A DNA stretch of 64,000 bases from NCBI RefSeq assembly GCF_000424625.1, contig NZ_AUKG01000001.1:1054001-1118000 (forward strand). Direction: 5' to 3'. This document shows positions 33,041 through 42,207 of the stretch, one piece after another (position 1 is the stretch's first letter; each line of letters opens with the position of its first letter). Origin of the DNA: Conexibacter woesei Iso977N. GTDB taxonomy: Bacteria; Actinomycetota; Thermoleophilia; Solirubrobacterales; Solirubrobacteraceae. Under the pieces are notes generated by a model. That model had not been told where the DNA came from. It did not search any database and was given only the letters and a program-made list of their open reading frames with translations. The position numbers were made by a program, and so were the translations under genes.

Positions 33041-34188
33041 CGGCCCAGGACCATGTTGTAGGCCTCGCGCGTCCGGGCCGCGGCGGCGGGCGCGGACACG
33101 CGCTCCAGCAGCGCGGCGGGCGGTGTCGCGCGGGTCGCGGGCGCCTGCGCCAGCGGGCCCGCGAGCAGCGCCGCGGCGATCCCGCGCCAGTCGCCCGGCG
33201 GCACGAGCGTCGCGTGGCCGTCGGTGACCTCCGGGATCGCGCCGGTGTCGGTCGCGATCACCGGCAGGCCGGCGGCCAGCGCCTCGACGAGCACCATCCC
33301 GAACTGCTCCTCCCACGCCTTCGTGACCAGCGAGCCGAGGACCAGCGCCGAGGACGCCCAGTAGATCGCGGGGATCTCGTCGTAGGGGACGGTCGCCCGG
33401 AACTCGACGGCGCCCGCGTCGGTCAGGCCCAGCTCGGCGGCGTAGGCCTCCAACTTGCTCCGCTCCGGCCCGTCGCCGACGATCAGCGCGCGCACGTCGT
33501 CGCGGACGGGGCCGACGATCCCACGGCGCAGCGCGGCGACCGCGCGCAGGACGTCCTGGTGGCCCTTCTCCCACACGAGCCGCCCGGCCGACAGCACGGT
33601 GTGCGGCGTGCCGACCGCTCCGGCAGCATGATCGTTCGGCGCCGTGAACCGCTCCAGCGCGATGCCCGGCGGCGAGACCGCGACGCGCGCGGGGTCGACG
33701 CCCTCCAGCGCGAGCGTGTCGGCCGTGCGCTGCGTCGCGGCCAGGACGCGGTCGACCTGCGGGACGACCGCGCGGCGGTAGCGGCGCTCGCGCGGCCAGC
33801 GGTACGTGCCGAGGAAGGGCAGCGTCTCCCACGCGGTCAGGACGAGCTTGAACCCCAACTTGCTCTTCAGTCCCGCGGCCTGGGCCGAGAACCACGAGTG
33901 GATCTCCGCGCTGTGGACGACGTCGGCGCCCGCCAGCAGCTGCTCCAGGCCCGAGTAGCGCTCGCCGAGCGCGTAGGCGGCGGCGCCCGCGGCACGCTGC
34001 GGGACCGGCAGCCGGTCGCGCGGCGCGGGCGCGCTGACCTGCGGCAGGCCCAGGCCGGTCAGGTCGTGGAGGTTGGAGCCGGTGACCAGGACGCGGAGGT
34101 CGAACTCGTCCTGCAGCGCCTCCAGCGGGCGCAGGTCCCAGACGTTGGCGTTGTGCCCGCGCAGGAGCACCACGGAAGGTCGCGACAC
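33037..34188 (-). CDS. Glycosyltransferase family 4
   Basis: This is a 383-aa GT-B enzyme. Acceptor side: VVLLRGHNANVWDLRPLEAL, ADVVHSAEIHSWFSAQAAGL and LVLTAWETLPFLGTYRWPRERRY. Donor side: VLSAGRLVWEKGHQDVLRAV, ALIVGDGPERSKLEAYA and [23 protein letters not shown] (EX7E). The GTG at 34188 lies 10 nt after the flippase stop. That TAG stop starts a TAGGGT box 7 nt before the GTG. It belongs to the seven-gene operon. Substrates are unknown. Confidence 0.9.
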   Translation of the reverse strand: MSRPSVVLLRGHNANVWDLRPLEALQDEFDLRVLVTGSNLHDLTGLGLPQVSAPAPRDRLPVPQRAAGAAAYALGERYSGLEQLLAGADVVHSAEIHSWFSAQAAGLKSKLGFKLVLTAWETLPFLGTYRWPRERRYRRAVVPQVDRVLAATQRTADTLALEGVDPARVAVSPPGIALERFTAPNDHAAGAVGTPHTVLSAGRLVWEKGHQDVLRAVAALRRGIVGPVRDDVRALIVGDGPERSKLEAYAAELGLTDAGAVEFRATVPYDEIPAIYWASSALVLGSLVTKAWEEQFGMVLVEALAAGLPVIATDTGAIPEVTDGHATLVPPGDWRGIAAALLAGPLAQAPATRATPPAALLERVSAPAAAARTREAYNMVLGR

Positions 34189-34198
34189 CGCGTCAACC

Positions 34199-35710
34199 CT
34201 AGCCGTTGACGTCCGGCGCGGGCTCTGGCGCGCGCCTCAGCAGCGCGGCGACGAGCTCGGGCGGCACGGCGCCGCAGAGCCACGCGCCCGCGACGTAGAT
34301 CGCGCCGCACAGCAGCGACTCGACCAGCGACGGCGCGTGCAGCAGCAGGCCGACCACGGCCGCCAGCGCCGCGCCCGGCGCCAGCCGCAGCAGCGTGTGC
34401 AGGCCGGGCAGCAGCGCGCGGTCGGTGCGCCCGAGCGCGATCACGTAGCAGACCGCCAGCGCGGTCTCGGCCGAGACGGTCGCGATCGCCGCGCCCTCGG
34501 GGCCCATGCCCGGGATCAGCGTGACGCAGAGGATCGCCGTCGTGGCCAGCGCCACGAGGTTCGACCACAGGATCTTGCGGTAAGCGCTCAGCGACAGCAG
34601 CGCCGAGGACCACGTCGCGACCAGGAACGTCGCCAGCATCGAGCAGATCAGGATCTGCAGGACGCCGACCGACTCCTCGAACCCGACGCCCGCCACGACC
34701 TTGATCGCGAACTGCGCGCCCGCCACGCCCGCGACGACCACGCCGCCGCCGAGCAGCACCGACACGTCGAACAGCCTCTGCAGCGCGTACTTCAGCCGGT
34801 CGGCGTCGTCGCGCGCCGCGCGCGCCAGGATCGGGAAGCCGGCCGAGACGACCAGCCACGGGATCACGCCGACGGTCTCGACGATCCGCTGGGCGGCCGA
34901 GTAGATGCCCGTCTCCTGGTCGGTCGCCAGGTAGGACATCATGATGATCGCGAGGCGGAAGTAGATCAATCCGACCGCGGCGGCCAGCGCGAACGGCAGC
35001 ACCTCGCGCAGGATCGACTTCCACTGCTCGATGTCGACCGACGGCCGGATCTCCGTCTGGCTGCGCAGCACGGTCACGGTCACGATCAGCAGCGCGCCCG
35101 CCGAGACGACCGCGGCCCAGAAGAACGGGATCAGCGACGCGCCGACCGCGATCAGCAGCAACGTCGTCGCCGACAGCGTGAACTGCCCGATGAACTCCAG
35201 GCCCGCGACCCAGCCGAGCTTGAGCTGCGAGGACAGCGCGACCGCGTAGGCGTTCTGGGTCAACTGCAACAACAACCCGAGGCCCATGATCGCCGTGCCC
35301 GCCACCACCACGCCGGGCTGGCCGGTCGCCGCCGAGAACGCGGTCGCCAGCGCGACGCCGGTGATCGTCAGCGTCAGCCGCAGGCCGACGAGGACGCGCA
35401 GGAACGCGGGCCGCTCCGCCGCGTCCATCGCCGAGTAGCGCTTGATGCCGAGCTGGTTGAGCCCGGCCTCGGTCATCCCGCCGATGATGAAGATGATCGA
35501 CGAGACCGTCATGTAGTAGCCGTAGTCGACGTCGCCGAGGTGGCGGATCATGAACGGCACCGACACGAGCGACATCGCCATCGCGCCGACGTGGCCGAGC
35601 GTGCGGATCAGCCCGCCGCGGATCGCCTTCCCGCCGGCCTCGCCGGAGTCGAGGATGTCGACCTCGGCGGCCTCGATGTCGGCCAGCTGCGGGCCGGGGA
35701 CGTCGCTCAT
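34199..35710 (-). CDS. Second Wzx-like polysaccharide flippase
   Basis: This 503-aa MOP-superfamily protein has about 14 hydrophobic helices. After a polar N-terminus (ADIEAAEVDILDSGEAGGKAIRGG) comes VPFMIRHLGDVDYGYYMTVSSI, the standard first-hairpin motif, and later VGLIYFRLAIIMMSYLATDQETGIYSAAQR. The presence of two flippases in one cluster suggests two different lipid-linked units, or that one is inactive or specialised. ATG at 35710 overlaps the TGA of the preceding gene (ATGA), so it is coupled to that GT-like protein. Confidence 0.92.
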   Translation of the reverse strand: MSDVPGPQLADIEAAEVDILDSGEAGGKAIRGGLIRTLGHVGAMAMSLVSVPFMIRHLGDVDYGYYMTVSSIIFIIGGMTEAGLNQLGIKRYSAMDAAERPAFLRVLVGLRLTLTITGVALATAFSAATGQPGVVVAGTAIMGLGLLLQLTQNAYAVALSSQLKLGWVAGLEFIGQFTLSATTLLLIAVGASLIPFFWAAVVSAGALLIVTVTVLRSQTEIRPSVDIEQWKSILREVLPFALAAAVGLIYFRLAIIMMSYLATDQETGIYSAAQRIVETVGVIPWLVVSAGFPILARAARDDADRLKYALQRLFDVSVLLGGGVVVAGVAGAQFAIKVVAGVGFEESVGVLQILICSMLATFLVATWSSALLSLSAYRKILWSNLVALATTAILCVTLIPGMGPEGAAIATVSAETALAVCYVIALGRTDRALLPGLHTLLRLAPGAALAAVVGLLLHAPSLVESLLCGAIYVAGAWLCGAVPPELVAALLRRAPEPAPDVNG

Positions 35711-36738
35711 GCCGGGGCGTCCAGCCCCACGGCGGCGAGCACCTGGCGCGCGCGCATCGCGGTCGTGTTGGCCCGCGCCCAGGCCAGGGCGCCGGCGCGC
35801 AGCGCCGCGTACTCGTCGTCGTCCATGGCGTTGAGACGGTCCAGGAGCGCGCGCGCATCGGTGTAGCTCACGGAGTTCGTGGCGTCGAGGCCGAACGGCG
35901 CGCTCAGCGCGGGCTTGTCGCCGAGGTCGCGGAAGCACGGCACGCAGCCCTGCGCGGCGATCTCGTAGTGGCGCAGCGTCTCCCACCCGGCCTTGCGCAT
36001 CGTCACGCAGAACTTCGACGCGCGCATGTCGTCGTAGTAGTCCTGCTCGCGCGTGAAGTGGTACTTGCCGGCCTCGCCGGCGTCGAGCAGCGCGGCGACC
36101 TCGGGGTCGACCGTGTGGGTCGCGAACAGCTTCGTCTTGGGCTCGTCGCCGGTGGCCAGCGCGTCCTCGGGGATCGAGAAACCGATCGGGGTGACGTGGC
36201 GCAGCAGGCGCCGCACCGCGACGCGCTCGGGCAGCAGGCCGAAGTAGCGGACACGCGCCGTGATCGGCGCCAGCTCGCGCTTGAAGAACGCGTCGACACG
36301 GCCGTGCGCGCGGGGCAGCGGCCAGGGGCGCATCTGCTTCCACCACGACGGGCCGTAGGGGTACATCACGGGCCCGTCGCCGCCGTCGAGCGCGACGATC
36401 CTCGTGCCGTTGGCGCGCAGCGTGCGCAGGTGCGGGCGCAGCTGCACCCACCAGGCCCAGTGCTGCCAGATGTCGCCCAGGACGATCAGGTCGAACTCCC
36501 CGCGCAGCGCGCGGATCAGCGGCGCGTCGCGGTCGACCGGGAGGTCCGGCAGGCGGTCGAAGAGCGTGAAGCCGCGGCCGTACAGCGCGGCGCGGTACTC
36601 GGGGTCCAGCCCGGCGTAGAGGGGGTCGCGCTTGGGCACGTCGACCACGTCGGCGCCGAGCAGCGACTTGAGCCCGTGCAGCACGCCGTCGGCGAGGTAG
36701 TCCTCGCTGCCTGAGTTGAGGTAGAGCACCTGCGGCAT
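35707..36738 (-). CDS. Glycosyltransferase-like protein, possible GT-B
   Basis: This is a 343-aa soluble protein. The N-terminal half (QVLYLNSGSEDYLADGVLHGL, FDLIVLGDIWQHWAWW, IVALDGGDGPVMY) looks like a Rossmann fold. The C-terminal half has ASKFCVTMRKAGWETLRHYEIAAQGCVPCF, close in style to the donor site of exostosin-like and spore-coat GT-B proteins, in which E-x-x-A-x-G-x-x-P sits near the nucleotide. No EX7E is present, so the family is uncertain. It is the first gene of the seven-gene operon, with TAGCCT 9 nt before its ATG. Confidence 0.65.
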   Translation of the reverse strand: MPQVLYLNSGSEDYLADGVLHGLKSLLGADVVDVPKRDPLYAGLDPEYRAALYGRGFTLFDRLPDLPVDRDAPLIRALRGEFDLIVLGDIWQHWAWWVQLRPHLRTLRANGTRIVALDGGDGPVMYPYGPSWWKQMRPWPLPRAHGRVDAFFKRELAPITARVRYFGLLPERVAVRRLLRHVTPIGFSIPEDALATGDEPKTKLFATHTVDPEVAALLDAGEAGKYHFTREQDYYDDMRASKFCVTMRKAGWETLRHYEIAAQGCVPCFRDLGDKPALSAPFGLDATNSVSYTDARALLDRLNAMDDDEYAALRAGALAWARANTTAMRARQVLAAVGLDAPA

Positions 36739-36747
36739 CCGGCCGAC

Positions 36748-36792
36748 AGGCTACGGGCGACCGCGGTCCTTCCGTCCGGCGCCCTCTAGACT
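36748..36792. promoter_or_regulatory. Divergent leaderless -10 boxes in the 63-bp gap
   Basis: On the minus strand TAGCCT (36753-36748) lies 9 nt before the ATG at 36738. On the plus strand TAGACT (36787-36792) lies 9 nt before the GTG at 36802. No Shine-Dalgarno sequence is visible in either gap, and no TTGACA-like -35 is clear. Confidence 0.5.
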
Positions 36793-36801
36793 GTCGCGTT
36801 C

Positions 36802-38601
36802 GTGGTGTTGTCCAAGCTCTCTGCGGCGTGGCGGGAACCCGACGCCGCCGCGGCCGGAGTCCCGGCCCGTCCACGCCTCCTCCCGGTCACCCGGCTCGCC
36901 CGGATCGCGCTCGTGCTGATCCTGGCGTTCACGTTCGCGCGCGGCGCGCTGTGGGCGACCACGACCCCGAACTTCTGGGGGCCGGACGAGGACTACCACA
37001 TGATGTACGTGGACACCGTCGGCCACGACCACCGGCTGATCACGCCGTCCAAGCCGCTGTACTCCAACGAGTACAGCCGGACGCTGGACTACACCGGCTT
37101 CAACTTCTACGGCGGCCACCCGCGCACCGCCTTCGGCGGCGACCCGAAGTTCAACCTGCACCGGCTCGCGGCGCTGCCCGAGTCCCAGCGCGAGAAGGTC
37201 GCGACGGGCCGCGGCATCGGCGTGATCCACGCGCCGCTGTACTACCTGGCGGGCGGCGCGGTCGACTTCGCGCTCGGCCCCAAGGCGATGCCGACGCGCC
37301 TGTTCTGGGTGCGGATGGTCAGCGGCGTCTTCGGCGTCCTGGCCGTCTACGCCACGTGGCTGCTGGCCTCGCTGTTCTTCGCCGCCGAGGCCGCGGCGCT
37401 GGCCGCCGCGCTGATCGTCGCGCTGCAGCCGATGCTCAGCTACCTCTCGGGGCTGGTCAACAACGACACCGCGGTGGTGTCGACGAGCGTGCTCGTGCTC
37501 GCGTTCGCGGTCTTCATCACCAAGTCGAGACCCCGGGTCCAGCAGGGCATGTGGCTGGGCGGCGCGCTGGCGCTCGCGCTGGCGACGAAGTCGACCGCCT
37601 TGGCGATGATCCCGGTCGCCGGGCTCGCCTACCTGCTCCAGGGCGCGACGCACGGGCAGTGGCGCGTGGTCGCGCGCTCGCTGGCGTGGGCGGTCGTGAT
37701 CCCGCTCGTGCTGATCGGGTGGTGGTACATCCGCTCGAAGATCCTGTGGGGGACGTTCACCGGCGAGGTCCACGGCTTCCACGGCCTCGGCCAGCTGCCG
37801 CCCGCGCCGGGCGGCCCGCCGCCGCCCGCGACCCAGCCGGATCCGGCGACGCTGCACGCCTACCTCGGCTCGACCAAGAGGTGGCTGGCGACGGCCTACC
37901 GCACGTTCTGGTTCCACTACATGGAGTACGAGGCGCCGCGCGGGACCTACCGCTACTTCGCGCCGGCGGTCGCCTGTGGCATCGGGATGCTGGCGTACCT
38001 CTACTACTTCTTCGCCAAGCTGCGGACGTGGCGCCTGCCCGACAAGCCGCTGCTGCGGATGACGGTCGTCGCGGTCGCGCCGCTGATCACGTTCATCGGG
38101 CCGCTGTGCCTGCTGGACGTGAGGCGCCAGATCGCCGGCGGCGGCTTCCTGCAGGCGGCCGGCCGCTTCGGCCTGCCGGCCTACCCGGGCCTGGTCGTCG
38201 CCGCGATGGTCGGCCTGTTCTGGCTCGTGCGCCGGCAGCACCACCGCGTGCTCGTCGCGGCCCTGATCTTCGGGGCGGGCTGGGAGTGCTGGACGGGCTA
38301 CCGCTACCACTACCTCCTGCGCTACTTCGGGACGTTCAACCTCAACTTGGGCTTCCACCGGATGGCCTACGACCGGCCGGAGTTCCTCACGGCCACGTTC
38401 ATCTGGGGCATCTTCATCACGACGATCCTGCTCGTCCTGGCGAGCTGCGTGGCGCTGTGGAAGCTCGGCCGCCGCGAGGACCCGGACCGCCCGATCGCGG
38501 CCGCCGAGTCCGGCACCGCCGACGGCGAGCCGGACCCCACGCGCCGGCCCTGGTGGCGCGTGCGCCTGCCGCGCCGCGCGACGCCGGTCCCGGGCGCCTA
38601 G
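36802..38601 (+). CDS. GT-C type membrane glycosyltransferase, DUF2142-like
   Basis: This 599-aa protein has about ten hydrophobic helices. The first periplasmic loop holds NFWGPDEDYHMMYVD; an acidic pair after the first helix is the catalytic hallmark of GT-C enzymes that use polyprenyl-phosphate sugars, and P-D-E-x-x-H is the DUF2142 form. A long loop with a Pro/Gly run (LPPAPGGPPPPATQPDPATL) precedes later helices. It likely modifies the glycan outside the membrane with a sugar supplied by a GT2 polyprenyl synthase. The GTG at 36802 fits the TAGACT box. The stop shares CTAG (38598-38601) with the convergent gene. Confidence 0.8.
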   Translation: MVLSKLSAAWREPDAAAAGVPARPRLLPVTRLARIALVLILAFTFARGALWATTTPNFWGPDEDYHMMYVDTVGHDHRLITPSKPLYSNEYSRTLDYTGFNFYGGHPRTAFGGDPKFNLHRLAALPESQREKVATGRGIGVIHAPLYYLAGGAVDFALGPKAMPTRLFWVRMVSGVFGVLAVYATWLLASLFFAAEAAALAAALIVALQPMLSYLSGLVNNDTAVVSTSVLVLAFAVFITKSRPRVQQGMWLGGALALALATKSTALAMIPVAGLAYLLQGATHGQWRVVARSLAWAVVIPLVLIGWWYIRSKILWGTFTGEVHGFHGLGQLPPAPGGPPPPATQPDPATLHAYLGSTKRWLATAYRTFWFHYMEYEAPRGTYRYFAPAVACGIGMLAYLYYFFAKLRTWRLPDKPLLRMTVVAVAPLITFIGPLCLLDVRRQIAGGGFLQAAGRFGLPAYPGLVVAAMVGLFWLVRRQHHRVLVAALIFGAGWECWTGYRYHYLLRYFGTFNLNLGFHRMAYDRPEFLTATFIWGIFITTILLVLASCVALWKLGRREDPDRPIAAAESGTADGEPDPTRRPWWRVRLPRRATPVPGA

Positions 38602-39773
38602 CTCGTCTGCAGCGCGGCGCGCAGGCCGGACTCGACCTGGGCGGCGGCGTTGGGCCAGGTGCGCTGGGCGGTGAGGGCGAGGCCGGTGGCGGTGCGGTGG
38701 GCGCGGAGGCCGGGATCGTCGAGGAGGTGGTCGATCGCGGTGGCCAGGGCCAGCGGGTCGGGGGGTGCGAGCTCGAGGGCGTCGAGGACGGCGAAGGTCG
38801 TGCGCATCGAGGGGACGTCGAGGTCGACGACGGGCAGGCCGCAGGCGAGCATCTCGGTCGGGACGAGCGACGGGTTGGTGAGCGACAGGACGATGCCGAG
38901 CGTCGCGGTCGCGTACTGCTGCGCGAGCTGCGGCGGGGTCAGCACGCCGAGGTCGCGGTGGGGGAAGGGCGTGGCGATCGGGCGCGACTCGCCGAAGAGG
39001 GCGATGTCGACCGACGGGCGGCGGCGGTGGAGCTCCTCCAGCGCCAGCAGCGCGAGCGGGACCGCGCGGCGGGGCGTCGTCGGGCGCGCGTAGAGCAAGA
39101 TGGTGTTGCCGCTGCGCGCGGCGTTGGCGTTCCTGTAGGTGTCGTGGTCGACGCCGAGGTCGAACGAGGATGCCGTCGACCCGTACATGTCGGTCACCAG
39201 CTCCGCCAGCCACGGCGAGGCGCAGATCGCGTGCAGGCCCTGGCGGTAGGTCCACGCCGCCCACTCGCGCTCGATCGAGGTCGCGTAGAACTCCGGCTCG
39301 TGGTCCTGGACGAGGTAGGCGCGCGCGCCCGCGCCCGGCATCCGCAGGACCGCCGGGACCGTCTGCCAGCCGGTCGCCACCACGACGTCGGCGCCGCCGA
39401 ACGCGCCCGGGTCGCGCAGGCGCCGGACGTCCGCACCGACCGGGCCGAAGAAGTCGATGAACAACGCGCGCAGCGCCGCGTCGTCGGCCTGCCCGGCGTG
39501 GCGGCCCTCCTCGTCGATCAGGAGCAGCTCGAGGCGATGGCCGCGATCCTCCAGCCCGCGCACGAGGTCGGCGATCGTCTTGTGCCCGCCCGAGCCGCGC
39601 CGGAACTGCGGGATGACGAGCGCGACGCGCAGCGCGCCGCCCTCCGCCGCGGCCCGCGCGGCGAGGGGCGCCGCACCGTCGCGCAACGCCTCCAACATGA
39701 ACGGCACCCGCGGTGCCTCCAGCGGCGGCTCCGCGCCGCGCAGCCGCCGCGCGAGCCCCGCGCGCAGGCTCAT
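38598..39773 (-). CDS. WsaF-like rhamnosyltransferase
   Basis: This 391-aa GT-B protein is of the WsaF type. After a variable N-terminus it has VALVIPQFRRGSGGHKTIADLVRGLEDRGH, VVVATGWQTVPAVL, AYLVQDHEPEFYATSIEREWAA, GLHAICASPWLAELV and LLYARPTTPRRAVPLALLAL. The end is GIVLSLTNPSLVPTEMLACGLPVVDLD, the donor-site loop. WsaF of Geobacillus adds beta-1,2-rhamnose in an S-layer glycan. Its sequence closely parallels the C-terminal half of the preceding gene's product, so the two arose by duplication. ATG at 39773 overlaps that gene's TGA (ATGA). Confidence 0.85.
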   Translation of the reverse strand: MSLRAGLARRLRGAEPPLEAPRVPFMLEALRDGAAPLAARAAAEGGALRVALVIPQFRRGSGGHKTIADLVRGLEDRGHRLELLLIDEEGRHAGQADDAALRALFIDFFGPVGADVRRLRDPGAFGGADVVVATGWQTVPAVLRMPGAGARAYLVQDHEPEFYATSIEREWAAWTYRQGLHAICASPWLAELVTDMYGSTASSFDLGVDHDTYRNANAARSGNTILLYARPTTPRRAVPLALLALEELHRRRPSVDIALFGESRPIATPFPHRDLGVLTPPQLAQQYATATLGIVLSLTNPSLVPTEMLACGLPVVDLDVPSMRTTFAVLDALELAPPDPLALATAIDHLLDDPGLRAHRTATGLALTAQRTWPNAAAQVESGLRAALQTS

Positions 39774-41905
39774 GCCCTGCGCAGGCGCAGCGCCTCGCGC
39801 AGGCCCGCCTCGGTCTGGCGCGCCGCGTGGTCCCAGGTGCGCCCCTCGACGAACGCGAGCCCGGCGGCCGAGCGCCGCTTCCACTCGTCCTCGTCGTGCA
39901 GCAGGTGCTCGACCACGTCGGCCATCTTGATCGCGTCCAGCGGGGCGAGCGCGACCGGGCCGTCGGCGCCGAACACGCTCTCGGCGCTCACGCCCGCGAG
40001 GTCGACGCACGGCATCCCGCATGCCAGCATCTCCTGCGGGATCAGCGAGTAGTTGGTCAGCGACAGCACGACGCCGACCGTGCCCTCGTTGTAGAGCTGC
40101 GCGAGCTGGGCGGGCGAGAGCACGCCGAGGTGCTCGTACTCGAACGGCATGTCGATCTCGCGCGTGTCGCCGAACGACAGCACGCGCACGTCCGGCCGCC
40201 GCCGCTTGAGCTCGGCGATCGCCATGATCGCCAGCGGCACAGCGCGCCGCGCGGTCGACGCGCGCCCGTAGAGCACGATCGTGTCGGGCTGCCGGGCGAA
40301 GCCGGTCGGGTGGTAGACGTCGGTGTCGACGCTGAGGTCGAACAGCGACGCGGTCCCGCCGTAGGTGTCGCGCATGATGTCGGCCAGCCACGGCGAGGCG
40401 CAGATGTGGTGCATCCCCATCGTGTAGGTCTCCTGCGCCCACTTCTCCTCGACCGACGTCGCGTAGAACTCGGGCTCGTGGTCGTTGATGAGGTACGCCC
40501 GCGCCCGGACGTCCTGAAGCAGCGCGACCGGGTGCGCCGTCTGCCAGCCGGTGGCCAGCGCGACGTCGGCGCCGTACCACTCGCCGAAGCCCTTGAAGAC
40601 CGGGCCCTCGATCGGCGCGAACCAGTCCTGGATGTCGCGCCGGACGCGCGCGCCGCGCGAGGCGTCCATCAGCCCGACCGGATCGTCGATCCAGTAGGTG
40701 ACGGTGTGGCCCATGCGCTCCAGCCGCGACATGAGGTTGAAGATCGTCGTGTGCCCGCCGGACCCGCGCGAGAACGGCGGGATCACGCACGCGACGTGCA
40801 GCGGCACGTCGACGTCCTGACCGGTCAGCGGCTCCAACAGCGGCGCGGGCCCGCCGCGGCGCTGGTACTCCAGGACCGCCGAGAACACCATGTCGCGCCA
40901 GGCCTTCTTGATGACCTTGCCGGTGATCGGCGGCGGCGCCAGCGCGGCGGCGTCCTCGACCGGGTCGGGCGCGGTCGCGGCGACCGCCGTGCCCTCCAGC
41001 GAGATCCTCTTCTGCACCGGCGCCGGCAGCTTCTCGGCCCGCGACCCGAGCGCGCCGAAGACCTTGCGCGACGTCTGGTGCACGGCCGACCGCGCGGTCC
41101 AGCGCGCCAGCCCCGCGCCGCCGTAGCCGTGCTCGCGCATCCAGGCGCGGTCGGCGGCGACCAGCGCGCGCACGTCGCGCGCCGAGTTGATGTTCAACGG
41201 CTCGACGTGCCCGACCGACGCGCGCAGCCCGCGGTACTCGTCGAAGTAGCGGCGCGCGAACGCGACCGGCGGGTAGTCGTGCGCGTGCAGGACCGCGGCG
41301 TCCGGGTTGTAGGCCTTGGCCCAGCCCGCGGCGAGCATCGCCTGCGCGAAGTGCTGGTCCTCGGAGTACGGGACGTCCGGGAAGCGCAGCGCCGCCCAGC
41401 AGTCGCGGCGGTAGGCGGCGTTGACGTTCGAGAGGAACGCGTCGTCGCCCTCGCGCTGCAGTGACGGCCCGCCGTCCGGCGACGCCTTGGTCGCGAAGTA
41501 CTGGTCCAGCTCGCGCGCGATCATCGGCGACGTGTCGGGGCGCGCGCGGTGCGGGCCGTAGACCGCGCCGACGTCGTCGGCGAGCGCGAAGCCGGCCAGC
41601 AGCGCGTCGGCCCAGCCGGGCAGCGGCGTCGCGTCCTGCGTGATGAAGGCGATGACGTCGCCGCTCACCGACTCGGCGCCGAGGTTGCGCGTGCGGCCGT
41701 GGCCGAACGTCGCCGGGTCGATCTCCATGACCCGGACGCCGGCCGCGGCGCGCGCGATCTCCAGCGACCCGTCGGTCGAGCCCGAGTCGATGACCAGCAC
41801 CTCGTCGACCTGCGGGACGACGGCGGCCAGCAGCTCCTCCAGGAGCTCCGCGCCGTCCTTGACCGGGACGACGACGGAGATCGAACGCGCCGTAGGCGCG
41901 CTCAC
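39770..41905 (-). CDS. Fused GT2 + WsaF-like glycosyltransferase
   Basis: This 711-aa protein has two enzymes in one chain. Residues 8-290 are GT2: ISVVVPVKDGAELLEELL, VLVIDSGSTDGSLEIA, IDPATFGHGRTRNLGAE (typical of rhamnosyltransferases that read nucleotide-Rha), FITQDATPLPGWADALL and VPYSEDQHFAQAMLAAGW. Residues 390-711 are WsaF-like: VACVIPPFSRGSGGHTTIFNL, VALATGWQTAHPVALL, AYLINDHEPEFYATSVEEKWA, VLYGRASTARRAVPLA and VLSLTNYSLIPQEMLACGMPCVDL. WsaF-like proteins fused to GT2 can build a repeat with two rhamnoses. The GTG at 41905 overlaps the coiled-coil gene's TGA (GTGA). Confidence 0.9.
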   Translation of the reverse strand: MSAPTARSISVVVPVKDGAELLEELLAAVVPQVDEVLVIDSGSTDGSLEIARAAAGVRVMEIDPATFGHGRTRNLGAESVSGDVIAFITQDATPLPGWADALLAGFALADDVGAVYGPHRARPDTSPMIARELDQYFATKASPDGGPSLQREGDDAFLSNVNAAYRRDCWAALRFPDVPYSEDQHFAQAMLAAGWAKAYNPDAAVLHAHDYPPVAFARRYFDEYRGLRASVGHVEPLNINSARDVRALVAADRAWMREHGYGGAGLARWTARSAVHQTSRKVFGALGSRAEKLPAPVQKRISLEGTAVAATAPDPVEDAAALAPPPITGKVIKKAWRDMVFSAVLEYQRRGGPAPLLEPLTGQDVDVPLHVACVIPPFSRGSGGHTTIFNLMSRLERMGHTVTYWIDDPVGLMDASRGARVRRDIQDWFAPIEGPVFKGFGEWYGADVALATGWQTAHPVALLQDVRARAYLINDHEPEFYATSVEEKWAQETYTMGMHHICASPWLADIMRDTYGGTASLFDLSVDTDVYHPTGFARQPDTIVLYGRASTARRAVPLAIMAIAELKRRRPDVRVLSFGDTREIDMPFEYEHLGVLSPAQLAQLYNEGTVGVVLSLTNYSLIPQEMLACGMPCVDLAGVSAESVFGADGPVALAPLDAIKMADVVEHLLHDEDEWKRRSAAGLAFVEGRTWDHAARQTEAGLREALRLRRA

Positions 41906-42183
41906 TGCTGACCCGTCAGCTTCCGCTTGGCCTTGCGGACCTTCCACACCACCTGGCGCGAGGAGCGCAGCGCGTTGAGCAGCGGGACCGCCCCCGGCTT
42001 GCGCATCACGCGGTCGAGGTCGATGTGCCAGCGGTCCAGCCAGTACAGCTTCTCCTGGGCCACGGCCAGCTGCGTTGCCGTCGACTGCGCCTGGCGCGCG
42101 AGCTCGGCCTCGAGCTCCGCGACCCGTGCGCGCAGCGCGGCGATCTCCGCTTCGCGCGGGTCCGTCGTCGGCTCTGCGGTCAC
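41902..42183 (-). CDS. Small coiled-coil protein
   Basis: This 93-aa protein contains a heptad-rich helix REAEIAALRARVAELEAELARQAQ (residues 10-33), a second helix with KLYWLDRWHIDLDRVMRK, and a basic tail VWKVRKAKRKLTGQQ. No catalytic motif. It sits between the large GT4/methyltransferase gene and the GT2-WsaF gene, with GTG start and GTGA end overlaps. It may help assemble or measure the glycosyltransferase complex, as coiled coils do in chain-length control, but this is inference. Confidence 0.7.
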   Translation of the reverse strand: MTAEPTTDPREAEIAALRARVAELEAELARQAQSTATQLAVAQEKLYWLDRWHIDLDRVMRKPGAVPLLNALRSSRQVVWKVRKAKRKLTGQQ

Positions 42184-42207
42184 GCGATCAGTCTCGCAGA
42201 CCGCGCA

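Noticed and set aside
36751-39264. Long minus-strand frame opposite the GT-C protein
   Set aside because: Arg/Gln/His-rich shadow translation without motifs; the GT-C frame has helices and the PDE..H site.
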